64,000 bases of DNA. It comes from Paenibacillus silvae. Lineage in GTDB: Bacteria; Bacillota; Bacilli; Paenibacillales; Paenibacillaceae. Position 1 is the stretch's first letter, and the number at the start of each line of letters is the position of its first letter. A program made the position numbers and the translations under genes. Where the stretch lies: the NCBI RefSeq assembly GCF_014639235.1, contig NZ_BMFU01000018.1, forward strand, positions 1 through 64,000. Direction: 5' to 3'. This document shows positions 17,955 through 26,214 of the stretch, one piece after another. Below the pieces are notes generated by a model, which was not told the DNA's origin, did no database searches, and saw only the letters and a list, made by a program, of their open reading frames with translations.

Positions 17955-18422
17955 TTAACGCATGTTGCCAATGATGGAGGATCTGGAGTCTTGCATTTTT
18001 TTAATGAAATTTGTCATGAGATCAAAAGCTTCATTCCGTTTGTTGGTCAGAGACTGCAGACGAAGCATATCCATTTGTTGCGAATTGCTGAGGGCATCAA
18101 TCTGCCCTTTCAGTGACTGCACCGCTGCTTGATCCCCTCTTTGCTGCGCCGCTTGCAATTGTGCATTCAGCTCTGCAATTTGCTGATTGCGCTGCTGAAC
18201 TACTTGAATCTGTGATTGCAGCTGGGATTCCAGCAATTTGCTGCGCTCCTGCTGAACCATCATCATCGCCGTTTCAATATCCATGGAAGAGATGTCCACG
18301 CTGGATAACGAAGATATCGGTTGAATCGCATAACTGCTTGCTGCCGAAGCAGAAGTAACAACCGATACAGCTGCAATTGCGGCAACAGCTGTTGAAGAGA
18401 GAAGCTTGATTGACTTTTTCAT
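17955..18422 (-). CDS. Small secreted coiled-coil protein, function unknown
   Basis: 155 residues. A Sec signal peptide is clear: MKKS, hydrophobic core, and a SASA cleavage region at about residue 27. The mature protein is almost entirely helical. Residues 55-110 are rich in Gln and show heptad-like spacing (ESQLQSQIQVVQQRNQQIAE, then LNAQLQAAQQ), suggesting a coiled coil. I do not recognise a family. It has its own promoter and terminator, so it is a single-gene transcript. A surface or chaperone-like role is possible but is only a guess. Confidence 0.75.
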   Translation of the reverse strand: MKKSIKLLSSTAVAAIAAVSVVTSASAASSYAIQPISSLSSVDISSMDIETAMMMVQQERSKLLESQLQSQIQVVQQRNQQIAELNAQLQAAQQRGDQAAVQSLKGQIDALSNSQQMDMLRLQSLTNKRNEAFDLMTNFIKKMQDSRSSIIGNMR

Positions 18423-18482
18423 GGAATAGACCTCCCGACATATGTAGAAGACATCTGGTGAAGATTGACATCTTTCGACATG

Positions 18483-18510
18483 ATTATACCAGAAGGCCCA
18501 GGACTTTAAA
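18483..18510 (-). promoter_or_regulatory. Promoter of the small secreted-protein gene
   Basis: On the minus strand a perfect -10 box TATAAT (18483-18488) lies 16 bases after TTTAAA (18505-18510). A GGGAGG ribosome binding site follows before the ATG at 18422. Confidence 0.6.
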
Positions 18511-18556
18511 TCTATTTATTTTAAATTTCAGATAAACTCCTTCAGTTCGGGATCAG

Positions 18557-20023
18557 CTATAACTCTGCCCCATTGGTGCGGATCACGTTCTGATACCAAT
18601 AGAAAGAGTCCTTGCGGTACCTTCTCAGCGTACCCTTGCCGTAGTCGTCCTGATCCACGTAGATAAATCCGTAGCGTTTGCTCATCTCGGACGTGCCTGA
18701 GCTGATCATATCAATCGGCCCCCACATCGTATAACCAAGCACCTCTACGCCATCTGCAATGGCAAGTCCCATCTGTTCAATATGCTTGCTTAGGAAATCA
18801 ATGCGATACGGATCATTCACTGTGCCATCCTCATTCAGTGTGTCGTAGAATCCCGAGCTGTTCTCCAGAATAAATACGGGCTTCTGATACCGGTCATAGA
18901 CCAGATTCAGCGTATAACGAAGGCCGATCGGGTCGATCTGCCATCCCCACTCGTTTGCAGGCAGATGCGGGTTTTTATAAACGCTGTGCACGTTGCCTGC
19001 TGTCAGTTCAAGCTGCTCGGTATCACTGCTGGAGATCATGGAATTGTAATACGACATGCCTACAAAGTCAGCCGTATGTGCCCGAATCCCTTCCAGATCG
19101 CCCTCCTCGATACGGAGCTGAATGCCTTTATTTTTAAAATACGTCTTGCTGTAGTATGGGTACTCCCCCTTGTTGAGCACATCCAGATAAAACTGATTTT
19201 TCATCTGATCATCCTGCTGCATCTGAAGCGCATCCTCAGGCTTGCACGTATATGGATACGTTGTGAAATAGGCCACCATACTGCCAATCTGATTATTCGG
19301 ATCGATCTCATGTGCCAGCCTGGTTGCTCTGGACGCAGCCACAAACTGGTGATGCAGCCCCTGGAAGAGCATTTCCTCATAATTAGGCGCGTCATAATCA
19401 ATGATGCCTAACGTTTTTGCCGATGCTTTTACACTCATATTGATCTCGTTGAACGTAACCCAGTATTTCACTTTGCCTTTGTAGCGATTAAAAAGAACTT
19501 CGCAATACTTCACATACAGATCAACGAGCTTGCGGTTGTACCAGCCGCCGAACTTGTCCATCAGCACAATCGGGGTATCAAAATGACTGATCGTAATCAG
19601 CGGCTCCATGCCGTGCTTCAAACACTCATCAATAACCTGATCATAGAATTGCAGTGCTTTTTCGTTTGGAGCGGCATCATCCCCACCCGGAAATACTCTG
19701 GCCCAAGCGATGGAATAACGGAACACTTTGAAGCCCATCTCGGCAAACAAGGCAATATCCTCACGGAAACGATGGTAAAAATCAATCCCCCGCCGCTTAG
19801 GATAGTTCCCCGCATTCGGGTCTTTTCGAGCCTCCTCAATCATGTCCCAATTTACACGAATCTGCTTGGTCACCTTACGGTCGTTTTTCTCGTTAAACTT
19901 CATCACCTCGGGAATGGTCAGCGTTTTGCCATCCACATCGTACGCACCCTCGGCCTGGCAAGCAGATAGTGCACCGCCCCATAGAAAATCTTTTGGAAAA
20001 TTGGAATTGGTTATATTGGTCAT
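18557..20023 (-). CDS. bglH: 6-phospho-beta-glucosidase, GH1
   Basis: A 488-residue GH1 enzyme of the BglA/BglH type. It hydrolyses phosphorylated beta-glucosides delivered by the PTS, giving glucose 6-phosphate and an aglycone or glucose, in the cytoplasm. The acid/base Glu is E193 in TFNEINM (canonical TFNEP) and the nucleophile is E387 in FILENSSG (canonical ITENG). The N-terminal FLWGGALSACQAEGAY motif is the GH1 signature. The gene lies 24 bases after the PTS gene and is the last of the antiterminator-PTS-hydrolase series. The A-S-S replacements around the catalytic motifs are common in the phospho-specific branch. Confidence 0.92.
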   Translation of the reverse strand: MTNITNSNFPKDFLWGGALSACQAEGAYDVDGKTLTIPEVMKFNEKNDRKVTKQIRVNWDMIEEARKDPNAGNYPKRRGIDFYHRFREDIALFAEMGFKVFRYSIAWARVFPGGDDAAPNEKALQFYDQVIDECLKHGMEPLITISHFDTPIVLMDKFGGWYNRKLVDLYVKYCEVLFNRYKGKVKYWVTFNEINMSVKASAKTLGIIDYDAPNYEEMLFQGLHHQFVAASRATRLAHEIDPNNQIGSMVAYFTTYPYTCKPEDALQMQQDDQMKNQFYLDVLNKGEYPYYSKTYFKNKGIQLRIEEGDLEGIRAHTADFVGMSYYNSMISSSDTEQLELTAGNVHSVYKNPHLPANEWGWQIDPIGLRYTLNLVYDRYQKPVFILENSSGFYDTLNEDGTVNDPYRIDFLSKHIEQMGLAIADGVEVLGYTMWGPIDMISSGTSEMSKRYGFIYVDQDDYGKGTLRRYRKDSFYWYQNVIRTNGAEL

Positions 20024-20047
20024 TCTAGTTTCCTCCTGTTATTTTAT

Positions 20048-21982
20048 TTACGGAATGAGCTTGATCAGTGCTTCACTCTCCCGAATCGGGCCACTGCTCG
20101 CTGTGGTCAGCACATCTCCATACTGCTGCATATTGGTAACAACAATTGATGTGATCGTGTTATAACCTGCGGAAGTAATGCCGTCTGGATCGAACTCCAC
20201 CAGCAATTCTCCTGCTTGGATGGTTTGTCCCTGCTTGATGTGTGCGTTAAAATATTTGCCTTTCAGGCTGACGGTGTCTACCCCGATATGAATCAGAATT
20301 TCTACGCCGTTATTTGCCTTCAGGCCAATAGCATGTTTCGTGCGGTAAAGAGCTTCAACAACACCGTCAAACGGGGCATACACCTTGCCTTCCGTCGGCA
20401 CAATCGCAATGCCTTTTCCCATCAGTTCCTGTGCAAAGGCTTGATCCTCTACTTCGGAGATCGGTTTAATCTCCCCTGTCATTGGACTTACGATGAGCAT
20501 ATCTGTGGAGGAAGCTGTTAAAAGGGATGCTTCTGATGGTACTGTGCTTCCCGCAGCCATCGTTGGACTGTTATCTGCTGAGCCAGCATTTTTTTGCTTT
20601 GCCAGACTTGTTCCATCTGTATCTTCCTTAATGCCTGCAATCAGCGTGAATACAAAGGCTAATACCACTGAAGCAATACATCCGAGGATGACATAGATAT
20701 AACGATCCGCTGTGTACGTGCCTAATGCCAATACACCTGGAAGGGCGATCGCATTAGCAGTCGTATGGACCAAACTATAGAATCCGCCAACGATACCGCC
20801 TGCAAGACAAGCTGCAAAGAAAGGACGTTTGTACTTCAATGTTACGCCATAGATCGCAGGTTCGGTAATGCCGAATAGCGCTGTTAATCCACTTGATCCT
20901 GCAGCAGATTTCATCGTTTTGTTCTTCGTCAGGACAAATACACCAAAGGCCGCGCCAGCTTGGGCCAGATTTGCGGCAAGTGCCGTAGGCAGCAGAACAG
21001 TCGCACCCAGTGTAGCCACTTGTTGAATCTGAATCGGCATGATGGCATAGTGCATACCGAACATAACCATAATCGGTTTAAAGAAACCGAGAATTGCACC
21101 TGCCAAAATACCAGCGGTGGAGAAGAGCGAGTTAATACCATTTGTCAGCCAGTCACCAATATGTGAGCCCACAGGACCAAATACGATGAGTTCAAGCGGA
21201 ACCATAATAAACAGCACGATCATTGGCGTAAGCAACACTTGCAAAAACTTAGGGACTACTCGATTGACGAGCGGATATAAGTAACTCATAATCCAGACCG
21301 CCAGGATGATTGGAATGACGGAAGACGAGTATTTCATTAACAAAATCGGCATTCCTAGAAAGTCTATCGTGCTTACACCTGTCTCAGCAATTTTAGCAGC
21401 CGCATTCAGAATCGTCGGGTGCATCAGCCCAGCGGCAAGAGCTACCGCAAGATAGGGATTCGTTTTGAACTTATGTGCTGCACTGACTGCCAGGAAGAAC
21501 GGCAGGAAATAAAAGATCAGATCACCGATCATATTGATGACGACCATGAATCCAGACCCTTCCAGCCATCCGAGTGCTGCCATTACCGTTGCCAGGCATT
21601 TGATCATGCCGCAGCCCACCAGTGCCGGGAGGATCGGGGTAAAGATACCGGCAATCGTTTCAAGTACCGCATTGAACGGATTGCGCTTTTTCTTCGATCC
21701 ACTGCTTGCCGCGGATTCTTCGGAATTTTCCAGTCGATCTGATGTTAAGTTTTTGACTTCATTGTAAACGGCATCTACTTTCGCTCCAATGATGACTTGA
21801 ACCTGTCCCCCGGAGTTCTGCGCTTTAAGCACACCCTCCAACTGATTCAGTGTCTTCAGATCGGCCTTACTGTCGTCCTTCAATACAAAACGTAAACGGG
21901 TAGCACAGTGTGTAAGTCCAGATATATTTTGCTCGCCGCCAACGAGTTCAAGCACGTTTTTAGCCAAGTCTTTGTTATTCAT
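20048..21982 (-). CDS. bglP: Beta-glucoside PTS transporter, IIBCA (BglP/BglF type)
   Basis: About 644 residues in the order EIIB-EIIC-EIIA. The EIIB phospho-cysteine is C26 in GLTHCATRLRF. The EIIC part (about residues 100-450) has around ten membrane helices and the FGITEPAIYG motif. The C-terminal EIIA carries the phospho-His in VEILIHIGVDTV. It imports and phosphorylates aryl-beta-glucosides or cellobiose-like sugars at the expense of PEP. The start is the ATG at 21980-21982 with AGAGGAG 9 bases upstream; an apparent extension to 22039 would run into the terminator and is rejected. Expression is controlled by the RAT/terminator switch directly upstream. Confidence 0.93.
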   Translation of the reverse strand: MNNKDLAKNVLELVGGEQNISGLTHCATRLRFVLKDDSKADLKTLNQLEGVLKAQNSGGQVQVIIGAKVDAVYNEVKNLTSDRLENSEESAASSGSKKKRNPFNAVLETIAGIFTPILPALVGCGMIKCLATVMAALGWLEGSGFMVVINMIGDLIFYFLPFFLAVSAAHKFKTNPYLAVALAAGLMHPTILNAAAKIAETGVSTIDFLGMPILLMKYSSSVIPIILAVWIMSYLYPLVNRVVPKFLQVLLTPMIVLFIMVPLELIVFGPVGSHIGDWLTNGINSLFSTAGILAGAILGFFKPIMVMFGMHYAIMPIQIQQVATLGATVLLPTALAANLAQAGAAFGVFVLTKNKTMKSAAGSSGLTALFGITEPAIYGVTLKYKRPFFAACLAGGIVGGFYSLVHTTANAIALPGVLALGTYTADRYIYVILGCIASVVLAFVFTLIAGIKEDTDGTSLAKQKNAGSADNSPTMAAGSTVPSEASLLTASSTDMLIVSPMTGEIKPISEVEDQAFAQELMGKGIAIVPTEGKVYAPFDGVVEALYRTKHAIGLKANNGVEILIHIGVDTVSLKGKYFNAHIKQGQTIQAGELLVEFDPDGITSAGYNTITSIVVTNMQQYGDVLTTASSGPIRESEALIKLIP

Positions 21983-22027
21983 AACCCTATTCTCCTCTGC
22001 TTCATGATGGATAATTAGATATATATG

Positions 22028-22072
22028 AAAAATGACCAAGCCGGGGAATCGTCATTCCCTACGCTTGGTCAT
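22028..22072 (-). terminator. Leader terminator before the beta-glucoside PTS gene
   Basis: On the minus strand ATGACCAAGC pairs with GCTTGGTCAT, with further pairing GGAAT/ATTCC inside, followed by a T run. Its first bases overlap the end of the RAT sequence, so RAT folding and terminator folding exclude each other. Confidence 0.85.
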
Positions 22073-22096
22073 GCCTGATCGAATCAGTAACAGTCC
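22067..22096 (-). promoter_or_regulatory. RAT antiterminator site before bglP
   Basis: The 30-base sequence on the minus strand begins GGACTGTTACTG and ends CAGGCATGACC, matching the ribonucleic antiterminator family bound by LicT/BglG proteins. When the antiterminator protein binds, the overlapping terminator cannot form and the PTS gene is read. Confidence 0.88.
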
Positions 22097-22194
22097 ATTA
22101 ATGAGTATTCAGTTGCCTTCGCTTTTCCAGGTCTTATCTGTCCTCTTCGTTTTTGTGTAAATCAAGGAGTTTAGCCTATATAGTATTAAAGGAA

Positions 22195-23031
22195 TCATTC
22201 CGCTGGTTCGTTGGAGGTTAATCGCTGGATATGCAAAATCAGATATAACTTTTCATCATCGGAACATGTCCAGCCATAGTTTGTTTTCAGGAAATCGGCG
22301 ATCTTCTCCACACAAGCGAGTTCCTTCGGAAATTTTTCTTTTACCATCATGTACAGTGACTCATTCTCATCTTTCAACGATTTGCCGCTCATCTGTCGCA
22401 TGATGAAGTACCTTATATGAGTTGCAAATCGCATGAAATGAATGGAGTCCTCTTGAAAATCAATCTTGAGTGCGTATTTGATTACAGAAAGGATCTCTCC
22501 CGTCACAGTAGTTACCTTTGTTGTATCACTCATCTCGCCGGAGCCTACCTGTGCATTGACAAAATGCAAGGCAAGCAGGGTGATCTCGGCTGACGGCAGA
22601 GCCAAATTCGTTTTCTCCTGAATAAGCTTCAGTGCAGCTTCACCCACCCGGGTTTCGTTCGGATAAAGCGTTCTCACTTCCCACTCCAGCGGATTTTTGA
22701 TGCTGATCCCCTCTCTGGTTCGAGAAAGGGCGAAGCTGATATGGTCGGACAGGGTGAGAAGCAGGTTAGGGTTGAAGGTTTTGTTCAAAATTTCACTGCC
22801 CAGCTTCATGACTTCCTCTGCCAGATATATATCCTCAATCGGAATACTGTTGAGCAGATCATACATTCGGATGTTCTTTGGGGCTACGAAAATTTTCTCC
22901 ACCAGGTCCGTCTCCGTCAGCTCATATGGCGTTTTGAGGAATCCCACACCTTTGCCTACGACAAAAACCTCTTCGTTATGTTCATTAATGGCAATCGCCA
23001 CGTTATTGTTCACTTTCTTGATAACCTTCAA
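22195..23031 (-). CDS. licT: Transcription antiterminator, LicT/BglG family
   Basis: About 278 residues. The N-terminal 55 residues are the CAT RNA-binding domain (KVIKKVNNNVAIAINE and VVGKGVGFLKTP). Two PTS regulation domains follow, with conserved His residues such as LTLSDHISFAL and LALHFVN. When beta-glucosides are present the protein is dephosphorylated by its cognate PTS permease, dimerises and binds RAT RNA. The TTG at 23031 is the likely start because GGGGGTGAG lies 5 bases before it; a GTG at 23040 lacks a site. The gene is preceded by its own RAT and terminator, so it controls itself. Confidence 0.9.
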   Translation of the reverse strand: MKVIKKVNNNVAIAINEHNEEVFVVGKGVGFLKTPYELTETDLVEKIFVAPKNIRMYDLLNSIPIEDIYLAEEVMKLGSEILNKTFNPNLLLTLSDHISFALSRTREGISIKNPLEWEVRTLYPNETRVGEAALKLIQEKTNLALPSAEITLLALHFVNAQVGSGEMSDTTKVTTVTGEILSVIKYALKIDFQEDSIHFMRFATHIRYFIMRQMSGKSLKDENESLYMMVKEKFPKELACVEKIADFLKTNYGWTCSDDEKLYLILHIQRLTSNEPAE

Positions 23032-23054
23032 TGTTCTCACCCCCCGCTAGAAAT

Positions 23055-23099
23055 AAAAAAAGACCGAAAGCGATTACACTAAAGCAATCGAATTCGGTC
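23055..23099 (-). terminator. Leader terminator before the antiterminator gene
   Basis: On the minus strand GACCGAA pairs with TTCGGTC and CGATTGC/GTAATCG pair inside, followed by a long T run. It overlaps the end of the RAT at 23096-23125. A cre-like sequence with one mismatch (CGAAAGCGATTACA, 23065-23078) lies within it, as in some other bgl operons. Confidence 0.85.
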
Positions 23100-23125
23100 A
23101 TGCCTGGTTTCCCCAGTAACAGTCC
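23096..23125 (-). promoter_or_regulatory. RAT antiterminator site before licT
   Basis: The minus-strand sequence begins GGACTGTTACTG and ends CAGGCATGACC, as at the PTS gene; only the central loop region differs. It makes the antiterminator gene autoregulated. Confidence 0.88.
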
Positions 23126-23144
23126 GTGTTAGCAATATACCTTT

Positions 23145-23172
23145 ATTATAGGCACATCCTTCGAAAAGTCAA
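23145..23172 (-). promoter_or_regulatory. Promoter of the licT-bgl operon
   Basis: On the minus strand TTGACT (23167-23172) and TATAAT (23145-23150) are separated by 16 bases. The RAT begins about 20 bases downstream, so transcription starts just before the switch. Confidence 0.8.
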
Positions 23173-23323
23173 TCCGTTAATATCAGGAAAAAGGATGCAG
23201 TCTTTCTCCATGCCTTACCCGGCAGTCTAATCTATGTAAAACCGACCAAGGGCTGCATGTGCATGTGTATATGTTTGCTTGGTCCCGAAAGGCAAAACAT
23301 GGTCTGCTGCTTTAGATGAAAAA

Positions 23324-23405
23324 GTCTGCGAGCTGTGATACAATGAAGGAATTGTGTATTCGCAGACAGACATGCAGATTGAGCTCAAAACGCAAACATT
23401 TTGAG
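23324..23405 (+). promoter_or_regulatory. Palindromic leader/promoter region of udk
   Basis: GTCTGCGA at 23324-23331 pairs with TCGCAGAC ending at 23367, with further partial pairing around TACAAT/ATTGT. The inner part holds an extended -10 candidate (TGATACAAT). A second stem CTCAAAA/TTTTGAG lies at 23384-23405. Neither has a T run, so they are not simple terminators. They could be an operator over the promoter or a structured 5' leader. Confidence 0.4.
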
Positions 23406-23458
23406 TACTCTTCATCTATTGATCATACTGCCACTTTAGGGAGGTTTATGGAACAACC

Positions 23459-24091
23459 ATGCTCATTATTGGTATCGCCGGAGGAACTGGCTCCGGCAAA
23501 ACAACGGTAGCCCGCTCCGTTATTGAACGTTTGGGATCAGGCAAAGTGACCTTTATATCCCAGGACAATTATTACAAGGACCAGTCAGACCTTACACCCG
23601 AGCAGCGTCGGCTTACGAACTATGATCACCCGTTTGCCTTTGATAATGACCTGCTGATTGAGCATCTTACTCTTTTAAAAAAAGGGCAAGCCGCTTATGC
23701 TCCTGTATATGACTTCACCATAGATAACCGTGCGGCAGGGGAAACAATCGAACTTGCGCCCAACCACATTGTCATTGTAGAAGGTTTACATGTGCTTATT
23801 GATGAACATCTCCGCACACTACTTGATATCAAGGTTTTTGTGGATACCGACTCCGATGTACGGATTCTTCGCAGAGTGCTGCGGGACATGGAAGAGCGTG
23901 GGCGTACAATCCAGTCCGTATACAAGCAGTATCTTGAAACGGTCAAACCGATGCATGATGCGTTTATTGAGCCGTCCAAAAAATATGCCGATATCATTAT
24001 CCCCGAAGGCGGGCATAACGAAGTGGGCATTCAGATGCTGTCTATTCTTACCGAGAAGTATCTCACGGGAGAGAACTGGAACAGATCCTAA
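23459..24091 (+). CDS. udk: Uridine kinase
   Basis: A 210-residue P-loop kinase that phosphorylates uridine and cytidine to UMP and CMP in pyrimidine salvage. Walker A is GIAGGTGSGKTT at residues 5-16. The family motif SQDNYYKD and the substrate-binding YDHPFAFD are present, and the length is typical of Udk. The ATG at 23459 has GGGAGG upstream with rather long spacing (14 bases); the intervening ATG at 23448 is in another frame. It is a single gene ending in a terminator. Confidence 0.95.
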   Translation: MLIIGIAGGTGSGKTTVARSVIERLGSGKVTFISQDNYYKDQSDLTPEQRRLTNYDHPFAFDNDLLIEHLTLLKKGQAAYAPVYDFTIDNRAAGETIELAPNHIVIVEGLHVLIDEHLRTLLDIKVFVDTDSDVRILRRVLRDMEERGRTIQSVYKQYLETVKPMHDAFIEPSKKYADIIIPEGGHNEVGIQMLSILTEKYLTGENWNRS

Positions 24092-24140
24092 TCGGAAGCA
24101 TTGTCTTTCGTGGGAGCATCTTATCACTGCGATTCAAGGG

Positions 24141-24179
24141 AAATCCAGATTACGATACAGCGTAATCTGGATTTTTGTT
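24141..24179 (+). terminator. Terminator after udk
   Basis: The 14-base stem AAATCCAGATTACG/CGTAATCTGGATTT with a 6-base loop is followed by a T-rich tail. Confidence 0.9.
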
Positions 24180-24241
24180 TTTTTCAGAACGATTCTTCAT
24201 TTATACTATATAGCATCGTTGGTTGAAAGGAGTTTTACCTT

Positions 24242-24571
24242 ATGGCTACTTTTGAAGAGTTTATGCAGCATGACATTCGAGTAGGCACTGTGGTGGAGGC
24301 CGAAGCCTTCTCGAAGGCGCGTGTTCCTGCAATTAAAATGAAAATTGATTTTGGACCGCTTGGTCTTAAAAATTCCAGTGCTCAAATTACCAACCGCTAC
24401 TCGCCGGACATGATGATTGGCAAGCAGGTCGTTGCTGTCGTTAATTTTCCGCCGCGACGGATTGCGGGCTTTGTCTCTGAGGTACTTGTACTGGGCGGTG
24501 TGCCTGGCGAAGGAGATGTAGTCCTGCTTTCCCCGGATCATCCATTGCCCAATGGAACACCGATTGCCTGA
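24242..24571 (+). CDS. csaA: CsaA-type tRNA-binding domain protein
   Basis: A 109-residue single-domain protein with the OB-fold tRNA-binding domain also found at the C-terminus of MetRS. It matches CsaA: VGTVVEAEAFSKARVPAIKM, the strand GLKNSSAQIT, and the closing GGVPGEGDVVLLSPDHPLPNG. CsaA has been described as a chaperone with a role in protein secretion and binds tRNA-like structures. The ATG is preceded by AAAGGAG. It forms a single-gene transcript unit. Confidence 0.93.
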   Translation: MATFEEFMQHDIRVGTVVEAEAFSKARVPAIKMKIDFGPLGLKNSSAQITNRYSPDMMIGKQVVAVVNFPPRRIAGFVSEVLVLGGVPGEGDVVLLSPDHPLPNGTPIA

Positions 24572-24600
24572 CTATATTTTTAAATTAGCGCAAAAAGTGT

Positions 24601-24713
24601 TTTCAAATGTTTGGAAATGGAGTATGATTTATGTATGCATGTAACAACTACATAAGTTTTGTTTTGGACCTTAAAGCATAAGGCTGTGAATCTGCGGATT
24701 CATGGCCTTTTTT
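24601..24713 (+). ncRNA. Candidate small RNA between csaA and the SLH operon
   Basis: A possible promoter, TTTCAA (24601-24606), 16-base spacer, TATGAT (24623-24628), is followed after about 50 bases by a terminator (AAGGC-GTGAATC/GGATTCAT-GCCTT, 24680-24713, with a T run). A transcript from about 24635 would be near 79 bases and contains an inverted repeat TTATGTA/TACATAA. The terminator may instead simply belong to csaA. The remaining bases up to 24902 hold the SLH promoter region, without clear boxes. Confidence 0.3.
24680..24713 (+). terminator. Terminator downstream of csaA
   Basis: A stem of 13 bases with one bulge or mismatch (24680-24692 with 24696-24709) closes a 3-base loop and is followed by TTTTTT. 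Confidence 0.85.
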
Positions 24714-24902
24714 GTTGTTTTTGAAGAGATTCAGGTCCTCCACATTTATCTATTTAACTGGCAAGGGAGTGTTTCGGTGATAATTCGTGCCAACAGATTA
24801 GAAAAACATGGTAGAATATTAATTATTATTACAAATTTAGTATGTATGAGCCTAAACGGTACATAACAGCGTCAGCATCTTTTATCGAGAGGGGTAAAAT
24901 TC

Positions 24903-26198
24903 ATGAGAAGAAGGATCATTTCCAGTTTAACCGCATTTGCACTATTGACAGGAGGCGTGGCCGCAATTGCAGGCACAATGGGCAACAGTTCTGCAAAAGC
25001 CGCACAAGATGCAAGCACCTTCAAGGATGTTCCCGCCTCCCACTGGGCATCGACAGCGATTTATTCAGCAGTAGAGCAGGGTTATTTCAAGGGATATACA
25101 GACGGCACGTTCAAACCAGGAGCTCCAGTGACCAAAGCGGAGATGGCCAGTATTTTAGCACGTTTGACTGATCAGCCGGAGCTGCCGACGCCTGAACCGA
25201 ATAATTTCACGGATGTGCCCGAGTGGGCCAAGAGTAGCGTTTCTACGGCTATAGCAAAAGGTTTTATTCATCCTTCCAGCTACAAGGGTAAACTGGATGC
25301 CAAGGCTCCATTGAGTCGAGGTGAAATGGCTGACTGGCTGACACAAGGATTGAGTGCGGTGAATTCAGACTACGGACAGGCTCTCTCCGATGTCACCAAT
25401 ACGGTAATTCCTGCGAAGGAATATTTTACAGGCAAGCTGGCAGACTCACACAAAAATGCAGTTGCTGTCGCTCTCGGAACAGGACTCATGAGCGTTGCTA
25501 ATGATAAAACCTTTGGTGTGGACCGAACCACAACCCGTGCCGAGGTTGCTGTATTGATCGCCCGGTACGCCTCCACTTCCCAAACGAAGCCATCAGATAT
25601 TCAAGGTTTGAATGAACTGCGGCAGGTAGGTTTGACGGGCACTAATCTGAGTGTAATAACTAAATCATTTCACAAGACACCTGAGAAAAAAACACTCTTG
25701 TCATCCAATCAAAAGTACGAGGATGTATTAACAGATGATTTCTCATTCGTAAGGAATAAAGATATTGTCACTCTTACAAATTACGCTGATCTAAAAATTT
25801 TGAATTGGATTATTGTAGACACTCATGTTTCTAACGACAAACGCAGTATTTATTATCCTGTGTTTGTAGATGAGGGTGCCAAACTTCAAAGTGGAAGACA
25901 TTTTTCCTTTGTAGAATTTAAACTAAACATCAAATCTGAATCCATGAGCCAGCTCCAGGCTGGAAGCTTGCTTGGCTCAGCTACTTTTAACCCGTTATTT
26001 TCGCCGAGATCCAAAGTGTTCTTATCCTATGGCGGTCCAAAGATAAGCGATTATTTCGCAAAAACTAAAGCTATCTTCATAGTGAAAAATCCTGTTTATT
26101 GGTCAGAAGGTCTATTACATGCCAACTCAACAACTGCTAGAACTCTAACTCTTGAAACAAAAGGAGGTACAGTATTTAGTATTAATTATACAGATTAA
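24903..26198 (+). CDS. Secreted S-layer homology (SLH) domain protein
   Basis: 431 residues. There is a signal peptide (MRRR, hydrophobic core, cleavage near SSAKAA at 29-34). Three SLH repeats then cover residues 39-225: FKDVPASHWASTAIYSAVEQ and FKPGAPVTKAEMA in the first, FTDVPEWAKSSVSTAIAKGF in the second, and DRTTTRAEVAVLIARYA closing the third. SLH domains bind pyruvylated secondary cell-wall polymer, so the protein is held on the wall. Residues 240-431 are an unrecognised domain encoded by markedly AT-rich DNA. GAGAGGGG precedes the ATG. It is followed after 16 bases by a large secreted protein, and the two probably work as a pair on the surface. Confidence 0.88.
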   Translation: MRRRIISSLTAFALLTGGVAAIAGTMGNSSAKAAQDASTFKDVPASHWASTAIYSAVEQGYFKGYTDGTFKPGAPVTKAEMASILARLTDQPELPTPEPNNFTDVPEWAKSSVSTAIAKGFIHPSSYKGKLDAKAPLSRGEMADWLTQGLSAVNSDYGQALSDVTNTVIPAKEYFTGKLADSHKNAVAVALGTGLMSVANDKTFGVDRTTTRAEVAVLIARYASTSQTKPSDIQGLNELRQVGLTGTNLSVITKSFHKTPEKKTLLSSNQKYEDVLTDDFSFVRNKDIVTLTNYADLKILNWIIVDTHVSNDKRSIYYPVFVDEGAKLQSGRHFSFVEFKLNIKSESMSQLQAGSLLGSATFNPLFSPRSKVFLSYGGPKISDYFAKTKAIFIVKNPVYWSEGLLHANSTTARTLTLETKGGTVFSINYTD

Positions 26199-26214
26199 TT
26201 AGGAGGCATAATAC

